A DNA stretch of 64,000 nt from JANMDU01 sp043755865 (GTDB lineage: Bacteria > Pseudomonadota > Gammaproteobacteria > Burkholderiales > Burkholderiaceae_C): contig JAYUSD010000194.1 in assembly GCA_043755865.1 (NCBI GenBank), forward strand, positions 6,377 through 70,376. Direction: 5' to 3'. This document shows, one piece after another, positions 48,959 through 57,380 of the stretch. The first letter of the stretch is position 1; every line of letters starts with the position of its first letter. The notes beneath the pieces are model-generated. The model had not been told where the DNA came from. It saw only the letters and a list, made by a program, of their open reading frames with translations, and did not search any database. The translations under genes and the position numbers were made by a program.

Positions 48959-50437
48959 TTAATAGCGATACGTATCAGCCTTGTAAGGCCCAGCTACTTT
49001 CACGCCAATGTAATCAGCTTGGTCTTTGGACAGCTCAGTCAGCATCGCGCCCACTTTCTTCAAGTGCAGGCGAGCGACTTTTTCATCCAAATGCTTAGGC
49101 AACACATACACCTTGCCAGATTGATAGTCTTTCGTCTTCGTGAACAACTCGATTTGTGCAATCGTTTGGTTCGCGAACGAAGAAGACATCACAAAGCTCG
49201 GATGGCCTGTGCCGCAGCCCAAATTCACCAAACGGCCTTTGGCCAACATGATGATGCGCTTGGCAGGCTTGCTGCCCTTCTTCGGGAAGATCACGTGATC
49301 GACTTGTGGCTTGATCTCTTCCCACTTGCATTTCGCGAGCGAGACGACATCGATTTCATTGTCAAAGTGACCAATGTTGCAAACGATCGCCTGATCTTTC
49401 ATGGCCTCCATGTGCTTGTAGGTGATCACGTCTTTGTTGCCGGTGGCGGAGACGAAAATGTCGGCCTTGTCGGCAGCGTATTCCATCGTCACGACACGAT
49501 AGCCTTCCATCGCAGCTTGTAACGCATTGATCGGGTCAATCTCAGTCACCCAAACTTGCGCGCTCAGTGCGCGAAGCGCTTGAGCTGAGCCCTTGCCCAC
49601 ATCACCGTAGCCAGCCACCACAGCCACTTTGCCAGCAATCATCACGTCAGTAGCGCGCTTGATCGCATCGACCAAAGATTCGCGGCAGCCATAGAGGTTG
49701 TCGAATTTCGACTTCGTCACGCTGTCGTTCACGTTGATCGCGCGGAAAGCGAGCGTGCCCTTGGCAGACATTTCATTCAGGCGCAGCACGCCAGTCGTCG
49801 TCTCTTCCGTCACGCCGATGATGTTTTTGATGCGGCGTGAATACCACGTCGCGTCAACTTTCAGCTTCGCTTTGATCGCTGCAAACAATTCGATCTCTTC
49901 TTCGCTGCCTGGCTTGGCCAAGACTTTGATGTCTTTCTCAGCGCGTGTGCCCAGGTGCATGAGCAACGTAGCATCTCCGCCGTCATCCAAAATCATGTTT
50001 GGGCCTTCTTCAGCTGTGCCCACGGCGCCCTTAGCGCCGTTTTTCATGCCACTGCCGCCGAATTCAAAGATGCGATGGGTGTAATCCCAATAGTCTTTCA
50101 AGCTCTCGCCTTTGTAGGCAAACACCGGCGTGCCGGCCACCACCAATGCGGCAGCAGCGTGATCTTGCGTGGAGTAAATGTTGCACGATGCCCAGCGTAC
50201 ATCCGCGCCGAGAGCTTCCAGCGTTTGCACGAGCACAGCGGTTTGAATCGTCATGTGCAGCGAGCCAGTGATGCGCGCGCCCTTGAGTGGCTTCTTCTTG
50301 CCGAACTCTTCGCGAATCGCCATCAAACCGGGCATTTCTGTCTCGGCAATGTTGATCTCTTTTTGGCCCCAGCCAGCCAGGCTCAGGTCAGCAATTTCGT
50401 AATCTTGATTCTTAATCGGCTTTAAAACAGCGCTCAT
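48959..50437 (-). CDS. ahcY: Adenosylhomocysteinase AhcY
   Basis: A 492-residue NAD-containing enzyme that splits S-adenosylhomocysteine into adenosine and homocysteine and so keeps methylations running. RITGSLHMTIQTAVL, WASCNIYSTQDHAAAAL, ILDDGGDATLL and the NAD motif VVAGYGDVGKGSAQAL are conserved, and the C-terminal PYKADTYRY is complete. An SAH riboswitch lies in its leader. It is the first gene of ahcY-tlyA-metF, though a long palindrome follows its stop. Confidence 0.97.
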   Translation of the reverse strand: MSAVLKPIKNQDYEIADLSLAGWGQKEINIAETEMPGLMAIREEFGKKKPLKGARITGSLHMTIQTAVLVQTLEALGADVRWASCNIYSTQDHAAAALVVAGTPVFAYKGESLKDYWDYTHRIFEFGGSGMKNGAKGAVGTAEEGPNMILDDGGDATLLMHLGTRAEKDIKVLAKPGSEEEIELFAAIKAKLKVDATWYSRRIKNIIGVTEETTTGVLRLNEMSAKGTLAFRAINVNDSVTKSKFDNLYGCRESLVDAIKRATDVMIAGKVAVVAGYGDVGKGSAQALRALSAQVWVTEIDPINALQAAMEGYRVVTMEYAADKADIFVSATGNKDVITYKHMEAMKDQAIVCNIGHFDNEIDVVSLAKCKWEEIKPQVDHVIFPKKGSKPAKRIIMLAKGRLVNLGCGTGHPSFVMSSSFANQTIAQIELFTKTKDYQSGKVYVLPKHLDEKVARLHLKKVGAMLTELSKDQADYIGVKVAGPYKADTYRY

Positions 50438-50524
50438 GGTTAACTCCAGTGGTTAAAAAATATCCACTGCTCAGCAAGATTTGCCACTCAACCATTTTCT
50501 TGGGGGAGGCTCACCACACAGAAC

Positions 50525-50618
50525 AGCGGGTGAGCGTCGTTGCAAACACAATATGTGCGCTCCGAGCCTCACGCCATGCTTCTCATTAGGGAGAAGAGGC
50601 GCTGCAACGCTCCTCGGA
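50525..50618 (-). promoter_or_regulatory. S-adenosylhomocysteine (SAH) riboswitch
   Basis: Read on the minus strand: CCGAGGAGCGTTGCAGCG, a short hairpin, GAGGCTCGGAGCGC, then GCAACGACGCTCACCCGC. CCGAG pairs with CTCGG, and GAGCGTTGC pairs with GCAACGACGCTC: this is the SAH riboswitch core. Binding of SAH turns on ahcY so that excess SAH is removed. About 90 bases lie between it and the ahcY ATG. Confidence 0.93.
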
Positions 50619-50625
50619 AGCTTAG

Positions 50626-50631
50626 ATTATA
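50626..50631 (-). promoter_or_regulatory. -10 box of the ahcY promoter
   Basis: TATAAT on the minus strand, 7 bases before the first base of the SAH riboswitch, which is where transcription should begin. I see no good -35. It touches the stop of the membrane protein gene upstream. Confidence 0.65.
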
Positions 50632-51093
50632 TTACTTTTCAGTCACGTTTCTACCAGCTGGGTCTTTACGATTCAACATAGCTTTTAACAAGCTTCGACA
50701 CCAACTATTAAGCAGAGCGATGGCAAGAATCACGATCAACCAATTGCTCATTTCAAACCCAGGCTGATCGAAACGCACCGGCAATTTCGTCATTTCCACC
50801 GTCACTGCACTGCCCACCAAAGCTACAAATGCAGCGACTAGTTGAGCCCAAACCGGTAGTCGATCTTGACTTTTGGTGCGATCAGCTCGCCTCCTGCGCC
50901 AAAGCAATCTCATCACGACCGCTGCAGTAACGCAGGCCAAGATCAATCCAACAACGACTTTCCCCACAGCAAAGCAAATGACTGAACCACCGCCCGGAAC
51001 CGCGACCTGAACAGCCATGCCAGCAATATCAACGAGCCCAGTAGCGGAATCTTTGAGCTTAGTTTTAAGATTCCAAGAAGATAGAAATTTCAT
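50632..51093 (-). CDS. Unknown small membrane protein
   Basis: A 153-residue protein with three probable membrane segments: VICFAVGKVVVGLILACVTA with AVVMRLLW, AQLVAAFVALVGSAV, and WLIVILAIALLNSWC, joined by a basic loop (WRRRRADRTKSQ). ATG 51093 is chosen; a start at 51207 would add 38 residues that do not look native. No family recognised. Its stop lies directly beside the ahcY promoter. Confidence 0.6.
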   Translation of the reverse strand: MKFLSSWNLKTKLKDSATGLVDIAGMAVQVAVPGGGSVICFAVGKVVVGLILACVTAAVVMRLLWRRRRADRTKSQDRLPVWAQLVAAFVALVGSAVTVEMTKLPVRFDQPGFEMSNWLIVILAIALLNSWCRSLLKAMLNRKDPAGRNVTEK

Positions 51094-51172
51094 AAGACTT
51101 GAGTTTAGCAACTGCTTGAATAGGAAGGCAAGCCGCGCCTGTTGGCAGTACTCAGTCAGATAAAATCTACAG

Positions 51173-51391
51173 ATGGTCTTGCCCAAAATAAAGTTCAAAT
51201 TGCCCATCGAAGAAAAGCTGCGGATTGACGCTCAGCTGACTTCCCGTGGATTTTTAACATTCAGTGAATATGTGCGAGATTTGATTCGGCAAGATTTGTC
51301 GCTTGTTCGAGTCAAGGGATTCAAAGCACCTATTTGCCACGTTGATAAACCGCCTCGCATTGCTCGCAAGCGATCCAAAACTACTGCTTAG
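51173..51391 (+). CDS. Small basic protein, ribbon-helix-helix-like
   Basis: A 72-residue basic protein. A strand-like start (KIKFKLPIEEKLRIDAQL) followed by two short helices (FLTFSEYVRDLIRQDLSLV) and a basic tail (PPRIARKRSKTT) suggests a ribbon-helix-helix DNA binder, but the match is weak. It is divergent from the membrane protein and lies 59 bases before prfC. Could be a plain orphan. Confidence 0.5.
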   Translation: MVLPKIKFKLPIEEKLRIDAQLTSRGFLTFSEYVRDLIRQDLSLVRVKGFKAPICHVDKPPRIARKRSKTTA

Positions 51392-51450
51392 CTTTCCGGC
51401 TAAGCCATCCGTGTTTTCGAATAGCCTGGCTTTTACATAGATTCCATACC

Positions 51451-53085
51451 GTGACTCTCGCCCAAGAAACCCGCCGCCGCCGCACCTTTGCGATCATCTC
51501 CCACCCCGATGCGGGTAAGACCACGCTGACTGAAAAGCTCTTGCTGTTCTCGGGCGCGATTCATATTGCTGGCTCCGTGAAAGCGCGTAAAGCCACGCGT
51601 CATGCCACGTCTGATTGGATGGAAATTGAAAAGCAGCGCGGCATCTCGGTGGCATCTTCTGTGATGCAGATGCTGTATCGCGATCATGTGATCAATTTGC
51701 TAGATACTCCGGGCCACCGCGATTTTTCGGAAGACACGTATCGCGTGCTCACGGCCGTGGATTCGGCGCTGATGGTGATTGATGCTGCCAACGGCGTGGA
51801 GCCGCAAACGCGGCGCTTGATTGAGGTTTGCCGGCAGCGCAATACGCCGATCATCACGTTCATTAATAAGATGGATCGCGAAGGCCGCGATCCGCTCGAA
51901 TTGCTCGATGAAGTGGAGCAAGCGCTGGGCATGCCTTGCGTGCCGATGGCATGGCCTGTGGGGCAAGGCAAGTTGTTTGCCGGCATTATGGATTTGCGCA
52001 AACAACAAATGCGGCTGTTCAAGGCGGGCTCAGATAAGCTCGCCGACGAAGGCGATGAGATTGTGCCTTTGGCAGAGAAAGATAAATTGCGCGAGCGCAT
52101 CGGTGCAGAGTTTACGCTTGCTGAGGGCAATGTAGAGCTCGTGCAAGAAGCTGCGCCGCGTTATGACGAAGCGGCTTTTTTGGCAGCGAAGCAAACGCCT
52201 GTGTTCTTCGGCTCGGCGATTAACAATTTTGGTATTCGCGAAGTGCTGGATGCGATTGCCGATCTCGCTCCGCCGCCGCGCTTGCGCGTGAGCAGCGGTT
52301 TGAAAGGCGCGCCAGAGCGGGAAGTGCAGCCCGATGATGCAGGCTTCTCGGGCGTGGTGTTCAAAGTGCAAGCGAATATGGATGCGAACCACCGCGACCG
52401 CATCGCTTTCGTGCGCGTGTGCTCCGGCAAGTTCAATAGCGGAATGAAGCTCAAAGTGCAGCGTACGGCGAAAGAATTGCGACCAACATCTGTGGTGACG
52501 TTTATGAGTCAACGCCGCGAGGCCGTGGAAGAAGCCTATGCAGGAGACATCATCGGCTTCACCACGCACGGCGGCGTGCAGCTGGGCGACACAATCACTG
52601 AAGGCATGGCAACCCAAGCTGATCTGCAATACACCGGCCTGCCGTTTTTCGCGCCTGAGATGTTTCAAGCAGTGGAGCTGGCCAATCCGATGAAATCCAA
52701 GCAATTGCAGCAAGGCTTACTCCAGCTCGGCGAAGAGGGTGCGATTCAAGTGTTTCGCCCGCACGCTGGCGGCAACATGCTGCTCGGCGCGATTGGGCAA
52801 TTGCAATTTGAAGTGGTGCAGCATCGCTTGCGCGGCGAATATGGCGTGGAATGCCGCTTGATGGGATCAAGCTATACCGGCGCGCGCTGGATCACTTGCG
52901 ATGATGAACCGGCGATGAAGGAATTTGTGAACAAGAATCAAGCAAAATTAGCTCTAGATGGCGTAGATGCACTTGCCTACTTGCTTACCTCGCCCTACGA
53001 TCTGCGCCTCACGCAAGAGCGCCATCCCAAGATTCAGTTTCACGCGCTGCGCGAGCATGCTGGGCTGGAGCTACAGAACGGCTAA
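51451..53085 (+). CDS. prfC: Peptide chain release factor 3
   Basis: A 544-residue GTPase that removes RF1/RF2 from the ribosome after termination. G1 is SHPDAGKTTL, the family-specific ATSDWMEIEKQRGISVASSVMQ is the switch I region, G3 is DTPGHRDFSEDTYR, G4 is NKMDREGRDP. The start is GTG 51451 with a modest upstream sequence; the first residues MTLAQETRRRRTFAIISHPD match the family. Length is normal. Confidence 0.97.
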   Translation: MTLAQETRRRRTFAIISHPDAGKTTLTEKLLLFSGAIHIAGSVKARKATRHATSDWMEIEKQRGISVASSVMQMLYRDHVINLLDTPGHRDFSEDTYRVLTAVDSALMVIDAANGVEPQTRRLIEVCRQRNTPIITFINKMDREGRDPLELLDEVEQALGMPCVPMAWPVGQGKLFAGIMDLRKQQMRLFKAGSDKLADEGDEIVPLAEKDKLRERIGAEFTLAEGNVELVQEAAPRYDEAAFLAAKQTPVFFGSAINNFGIREVLDAIADLAPPPRLRVSSGLKGAPEREVQPDDAGFSGVVFKVQANMDANHRDRIAFVRVCSGKFNSGMKLKVQRTAKELRPTSVVTFMSQRREAVEEAYAGDIIGFTTHGGVQLGDTITEGMATQADLQYTGLPFFAPEMFQAVELANPMKSKQLQQGLLQLGEEGAIQVFRPHAGGNMLLGAIGQLQFEVVQHRLRGEYGVECRLMGSSYTGARWITCDDEPAMKEFVNKNQAKLALDGVDALAYLLTSPYDLRLTQERHPKIQFHALREHAGLELQNG

Positions 53086-53105
53086 GCCTTTAGCGGAACG
53101 TGAAA

Positions 53106-53942
53106 ATGCAGCCTTTAGCTGATTGGCCGTTGGCATTACGTCGAAATATCATCGGCGTGTTCACAGACATTGACGACACGCTAACTACCGATGGTGCGAT
53201 CACTTCGGATGCGCTGCAAGCTCTGTATGACTTGAAGGCAGCGGGCTACGCAGTCATTGCCATCACCGGCCGGCCCGTGGGTTGGAGCGCGCCTTTTGCA
53301 ACTGCCTGGCCAGTCGATGCTATCGTCGCTGAAAATGGTGCCGTTGCGCTCTTCAATGACAATTCTTTAAGCAAAAGTGGCCACTTGCCGGCAGGCAATA
53401 TGCGTGGAGTGCTATCAAAATCATATCAATCGGATACCGCTACAAGGCAGCGCAACTACACACATTTGCAATGCGTGCTCGCTCGTGTTGAGCAAGAAGT
53501 GCAAGGCGCAGTTCGCAGCACAGACAGCGCAGGCCGGGAAACAGACATCGCCATTGACCATTGCGAATTCACGCACCTATCTCCTGAGAAAATCGCACAA
53601 GTTGTGCAGTTTATGCAAAGCGAAGGATTGCAGGCCACAGTCAGCTCCATCCATATCAACGGCTGGATCGGCTCACACAACAAGCTGCAAGGTGCGCATT
53701 GGATCGTGCATGAGCTCTATGGCCGCGATCTTTCACTTGAGATCAATCGCTGGGCCTATATAGGCGATTCAACCAACGATCAGCTGATGTTTGAAGCATT
53801 TGACAACAGCATTGGCGTGGCGAACATTGCTCGCTTTCTGCCAGAGCTCATGCATTTTCCTCGATTCATTTCTTCATTCGAGCGCGGGGCCGGGTTTGCA
53901 GGAGTTGCACAGATGCTTGTGGCGCCGGCGCGCGAACATTGA
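53106..53942 (+). CDS. HAD-superfamily (class IIB) phosphatase
   Basis: A 278-residue phosphatase. The catalytic aspartates are in VFTDIDDTLT (Asp21, Asp23); AITGRP is motif II, and YIGDSTNDQLMF motif IV. The cap is of the IIB type, as in trehalose- or mannosylglycerate-phosphate phosphatases, so a sugar phosphate is likely. ATG 53106 has GCGGA 8 bases ahead and is preferred to GTG 53100. Residues about 94-108 (LPAGNMRGVLSKSY) are a diverged 43-bp repeat read in frame. Confidence 0.86.
   Translation: MQPLADWPLALRRNIIGVFTDIDDTLTTDGAITSDALQALYDLKAAGYAVIAITGRPVGWSAPFATAWPVDAIVAENGAVALFNDNSLSKSGHLPAGNMRGVLSKSYQSDTATRQRNYTHLQCVLARVEQEVQGAVRSTDSAGRETDIAIDHCEFTHLSPEKIAQVVQFMQSEGLQATVSSIHINGWIGSHNKLQGAHWIVHELYGRDLSLEINRWAYIGDSTNDQLMFEAFDNSIGVANIARFLPELMHFPRFISSFERGAGFAGVAQMLVAPAREH
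53385..53427 (+). repeat. 43-bp dispersed repeat, copy 11, inside the HAD gene
   Basis: TTGCCGGC, then TGCGTGGAGTGCTATCAAAATCATATC. Diverged in the centre, intact GCCGGC and AGTGCTAT. Reads LPAGNMRGVLSKSYQ, a third frame. Confidence 0.75.
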
Positions 53943-53977
53943 CCGCAACCACATCGCGAGCCCGGCCTTAATGAGGC

Positions 53978-55234
53978 TTAAGCGGAATACTTGCCCAACT
54001 CATTCTTAGCAATTGCATTGCGATGCACCTCATCCGGGCCATCGGCGTAGCGCAAAGTACGTGCAGCCGTGTACGAATACGCCAGCGGGAAATCATCACA
54101 CATGCCGCCGCCGCCATGCACTTGCATCGCCCAATCAATGATTTGGCAGGCCATCGTAGGTGCAACAACTTTGATCATGGCGATATCGTTTTTGGCGAGC
54201 TTATTGCCACCCACATCCATCAGCCATGCCGTGCGCAGCGTGAGCAATCTCGCTTGATCAATCTTGCAGCGGGCTTCGGCAATTCGCTCCAATGTGACAC
54301 CTTGCTGAGAAACCAATTTGCCAAACGCCGTGCGGCTGCTGGCGCGTTTGCACATGAGCTCTAGCGAGCGTTCGGCCAAGCCTATGAGGCGCATGCAATG
54401 GTGAATGCGCCCGGGGCCTAAGCGGCCTTGGGCGATTTCAAAGCCACGGCCTTCGCCCAGCAGCATGTTGGCGGCGGGCACTTTCACATTGGTAAACGTC
54501 ATCTCGCAATGACCATGCGGCGCATCGTCGTAGCCAAACACGGTAAGAGGGCGCAGCACTTTGATGCCGGGCGCATCGGCGGGCACGACGATCATGCTTT
54601 GCTGGCTGTGGCGCGGCGCATCTGGGTCGCTTTTGCCCATGACGATGTACACCGCGCAACGTGGATCGCCCGCACCAGAGATCCACCACTTTCGGCCGTT
54701 AATGAGGTATGTGTCGCCCTCTTGCTTTTCTACTTTTGTTGCGATGTTTGTTGCATCACTTGACGCCACATCGGGTTCAGTCATGGCAAAAGCTGAGCGC
54801 ACTTCGCCTCTCAAAAGCGGCTTGAGCCAACGATTGCGAATCTCAGGCGAGCCGTAGCGCGCCAACGTCTCCATGTTGCCGGTGTCGGGTGCGGAGCAGT
54901 TAAATACTTCACTCGCCCACACGACGCGGCCCATGATCTCGGCCAGCGGCGCGTATTCTTGATTGGTCAAGCCCGCACCGCCGAAGAGTGGATCGCCACC
55001 AAAGCCTGCAATTTCTGCTGTGTCGCGCGGCAGCCAGAGATTCCACAAACCCTGCTTTTGCGCGATGGGCTTGAGCTTTTCAATGGTTTGCAACGGTGTC
55101 CAGCGTTTGCCTGCCTTGGTGTTGGCTTCAATCTCGTCGGCGTAGGCTTTTTCGCTAGGGTAGATGTGATTGTCAAAAAATTTGAGCAATTGAGCTTGCA
55201 GCTCTTGCACACGAGGCGAGTAAGAAAAATCCAT
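53978..55234 (-). CDS. Acyl-CoA dehydrogenase
   Basis: A 418-residue flavoenzyme. The FAD/substrate segments are RSAFAMTEPDVASSDATN, GRKWWISGAGDPRC, MTFTNVKVPAANMLLGEGRGFEIAQGRLGPGRIHHCMRLIG and VHGGGGMCDDFPLAYSY. The subgroup with a phosphotransferase gene beside it resembles ACAD10/FadE36-type systems. ATG 55234 has GGAG 6 bases ahead. It follows the phosphotransferase in the same direction but a 124-bp palindrome lies between. Confidence 0.94.
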   Translation of the reverse strand: MDFSYSPRVQELQAQLLKFFDNHIYPSEKAYADEIEANTKAGKRWTPLQTIEKLKPIAQKQGLWNLWLPRDTAEIAGFGGDPLFGGAGLTNQEYAPLAEIMGRVVWASEVFNCSAPDTGNMETLARYGSPEIRNRWLKPLLRGEVRSAFAMTEPDVASSDATNIATKVEKQEGDTYLINGRKWWISGAGDPRCAVYIVMGKSDPDAPRHSQQSMIVVPADAPGIKVLRPLTVFGYDDAPHGHCEMTFTNVKVPAANMLLGEGRGFEIAQGRLGPGRIHHCMRLIGLAERSLELMCKRASSRTAFGKLVSQQGVTLERIAEARCKIDQARLLTLRTAWLMDVGGNKLAKNDIAMIKVVAPTMACQIIDWAMQVHGGGGMCDDFPLAYSYTAARTLRYADGPDEVHRNAIAKNELGKYSA

Positions 55235-55271
55235 GTTTGTCTCCAATGGGTTGTGTTGGCAATTTGAAAAG

Positions 55272-55395
55272 CTAGGTAACGCGAAAAACGCTAAAAGGAA
55301 ACGAAAAACGCAAAAAAAGAAGAAAAGATTTACTCAACATTTTTATTGTCTTTTTCGCGTTTTTCGGTTTTTTTCGCATTTTTCGCGATAACTAG
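55272..55395. repeat. GCGAAAAA palindromic element, copy 4
   Basis: 124 bp between the phosphotransferase stop and the acyl-CoA dehydrogenase start. Left end CTAGGTAACGCGAAAAACGC, right end CGCATTTTTCGCGATAACTAG. Intergenic, like the other three. Confidence 0.85.
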
Positions 55396-55400
55396 TTGTC

Positions 55401-56567
55401 TCAGCATGCAGAAGCCTGAGCAAAGCGCCAGCCCATTTGCGCCAACGGCCTCGCCCCAGCCGCAGAAGCGATTGCTTGGGCGCTAGAAGCTGTGCCCATT
55501 TCGATTCGCTTGGCGATGCCTTGCAAAATCGCGGCCAAGCGAAACAGGTTGTAGGCCAAATAGAAATTCCAATCTTGCTGCAATTGCTCTGGCGTGGCAA
55601 GGCCGGTGCGCTCGCAATACAAGCGAATGTATTCGGCCTCGCTGGGAATCCCTAAAGCCGCACAATCGAGCCCGCCGATGCCGCGAAATGCGCCAGGGGG
55701 GATATGCCAAGCCATGCAGTGGTAGCTGAAATCGGCCAATGGGTGGCCGATTGTGGACAGCTCCCAATCGAGCACGGCGAGCACTTTGGGCTCAGTGGGG
55801 TGAAAGATCAAGTTGTCTAAGCGGTAGTCGCCATGCACGATGCTGACTTTGGATTCGTCTCGGCCACTTTGCGGAATGTTTGCGGGCAGCCATTCGATGA
55901 GTCGATCCATCTCAGGTATGTCGCCCCCAAACTTGGCTTCGCCAAGCCCCCCGAGGGGGTGCAGCCCGCCTTGAGGCGGCTCGGCGGCAGTCTGAGGCTG
56001 CGTGACAGAGGCTTGGTATTGCTTCGTCCAGCGGCCAATTTGGCGCTCAAAGAAATTGCCGGGTTTGCCAAAGCCTGCCAAGCCCTGCGCAGCAAAATCC
56101 ACCGTGTGTAAAGCAGCTTGCACGCGGTTCATCTCGCGATAGATCTCGCCGCGCTCTGTATTGCTCATGCCGGGCAAACCTTGATCCCACAGCACGCGGC
56201 CGTCGACGAAATCCATGATGTAAAACGCGCGGCCAATCACCGATTCGTCTTCACACAGCGCATGCATTTTTGCTACCGGCACGTCGGTGCCAGCGAGGCC
56301 GCGCATCACGGCAAACTCGCGCTCCACCGCGTGCGCTGAGGGCAGCAGCTTGGCCACAGGGCCAGGCTTGGCGCGCATCACGTAGATGTGATTTGGCGTG
56401 ACGAGCTTATAAGTCGGGTTGGATTGCCCGCCTTTGAACATTTCCACCTTCAAATCACCAGCAAACCCATCAACATACTGCGCCATCCAATCGCGCAGCT
56501 TGGCTGTATCAAACGCATGTTGATCTGAGACTTCTCGCGTGCCAACAAAATGATCAAGCCCGCTCAT
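55401..56567 (-). CDS. Phosphotransferase-family protein (APH fold, ACAD-associated)
   Basis: A 388-residue kinase-like protein. The nucleotide region is FKGGQSNPTYKL with YVMRAKPGP; the catalytic loop is VHGDYRLDNLIFHPTEP and the metal Asp is in VLDWELSTIGHPLADF. Such proteins work beside acyl-CoA dehydrogenases, perhaps phosphorylating 4-hydroxyacyl-CoAs. About 20 residues around EPPQGGLHPLGGLGEAK are encoded by a GC-rich palindrome inside the gene (55937-55988). Its start overlaps the Crp-family stop as ATGA. Confidence 0.9.
   Translation of the reverse strand: MSGLDHFVGTREVSDQHAFDTAKLRDWMAQYVDGFAGDLKVEMFKGGQSNPTYKLVTPNHIYVMRAKPGPVAKLLPSAHAVEREFAVMRGLAGTDVPVAKMHALCEDESVIGRAFYIMDFVDGRVLWDQGLPGMSNTERGEIYREMNRVQAALHTVDFAAQGLAGFGKPGNFFERQIGRWTKQYQASVTQPQTAAEPPQGGLHPLGGLGEAKFGGDIPEMDRLIEWLPANIPQSGRDESKVSIVHGDYRLDNLIFHPTEPKVLAVLDWELSTIGHPLADFSYHCMAWHIPPGAFRGIGGLDCAALGIPSEAEYIRLYCERTGLATPEQLQQDWNFYLAYNLFRLAAILQGIAKRIEMGTASSAQAIASAAGARPLAQMGWRFAQASAC
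55937..55988 (-). repeat. GC-rich palindrome inside the phosphotransferase gene
   Basis: Two adjoining hairpins, CCCCC-GA-GGGGG and GCCCGCC-TTGA-GGCGGC. The encoded peptide lies in a loop between conserved blocks. It resembles repetitive extragenic palindromes common in Comamonadaceae, here read in frame. One copy seen. Confidence 0.6.
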
Positions 56568-57292
56568 TGATCTTCACCATTGCCAATGCGCTTCAAACCA
56601 TCGCGGCTGCGCACAATGAGGCCGCTGGGCTCCACGCGGATGAGTTCTTCTCGCTCCATTTGTTTCAATTCTTGATTCACGCGCTGGCGGGAAGCGCCAA
56701 GCAATTGCGCGAGCTCTTCCTGCGCCAAATGCAGGCCAATTCGCGTTTCGTCCTGATGCGAAAGGCTCGGCACGCCGTAGCTGCGCGCCAAATGCACGAG
56801 CTGCTTGGCAAGCCGCGAGCGCAGCGGCAGCGTATTCAAGTCTTCCACCAAGCCGAAGAGCAGGCGAATCAAGCGACAGTTGTGCCTGAGCAGCGCTTCA
56901 TACAGCTCGGTGTGATCGCCCAAGATCTTCGTCAAATCGTTGCGGGAGACGCAGACCACCGTCGTCTCGCCATGCGCATAGCAATCATGCGTTCGCTGGT
57001 CGCCATCAAAAATCGCCACATCGCCAAACCAAATGCCCGGCTCGACATAGGTGAGCGTCACCAGCTTGCCCGACACTGATGTGCTGGATACGCGCACAGC
57101 GCCTTTCGCGCAAGCCACCCATTCATCAGGCCGCTCGCCGCGCGCCGCGATCAGCTCGCCATCGCGGTAGCGCTTCACATAGGCGTAGCGCAAGATATCG
57201 TGGCGCAGGCTGGGCGAGAGGCTGGCAAACCAGCGCCCCGCGTTGATGGCTTCGCGCTCGTCTTGGGAGAGGATGGGTTCGTCAGAGATCAT
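56564..57292 (-). CDS. Crp/Fnr-family transcription regulator
   Basis: A 242-residue regulator. A cyclic-nucleotide-binding-like domain (YRDGELIAARGERPDEWVACAKGAVRV, YVEPGIWFGDVAIFDGDQRTHDCYAHG) is followed by a winged helix with LAQEELAQLLGASRQRVNQEL. No cysteine cluster of the Fnr type is present. ATG 57292 is preferred to GTG 57343. Its stop overlaps the phosphotransferase start, so it is probably co-transcribed with it and may control it. Confidence 0.92.
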   Translation of the reverse strand: MISDEPILSQDEREAINAGRWFASLSPSLRHDILRYAYVKRYRDGELIAARGERPDEWVACAKGAVRVSSTSVSGKLVTLTYVEPGIWFGDVAIFDGDQRTHDCYAHGETTVVCVSRNDLTKILGDHTELYEALLRHNCRLIRLLFGLVEDLNTLPLRSRLAKQLVHLARSYGVPSLSHQDETRIGLHLAQEELAQLLGASRQRVNQELKQMEREELIRVEPSGLIVRSRDGLKRIGNGEDQ

Positions 57293-57380
57293 GTCATTTC
57301 TATTGTGGCGGGTGTTCTGAGCTGGGGACTCTAGGGTTGTCACTTGCGTGTCTGCACTAAATGAGACAATAGACCCCTAC

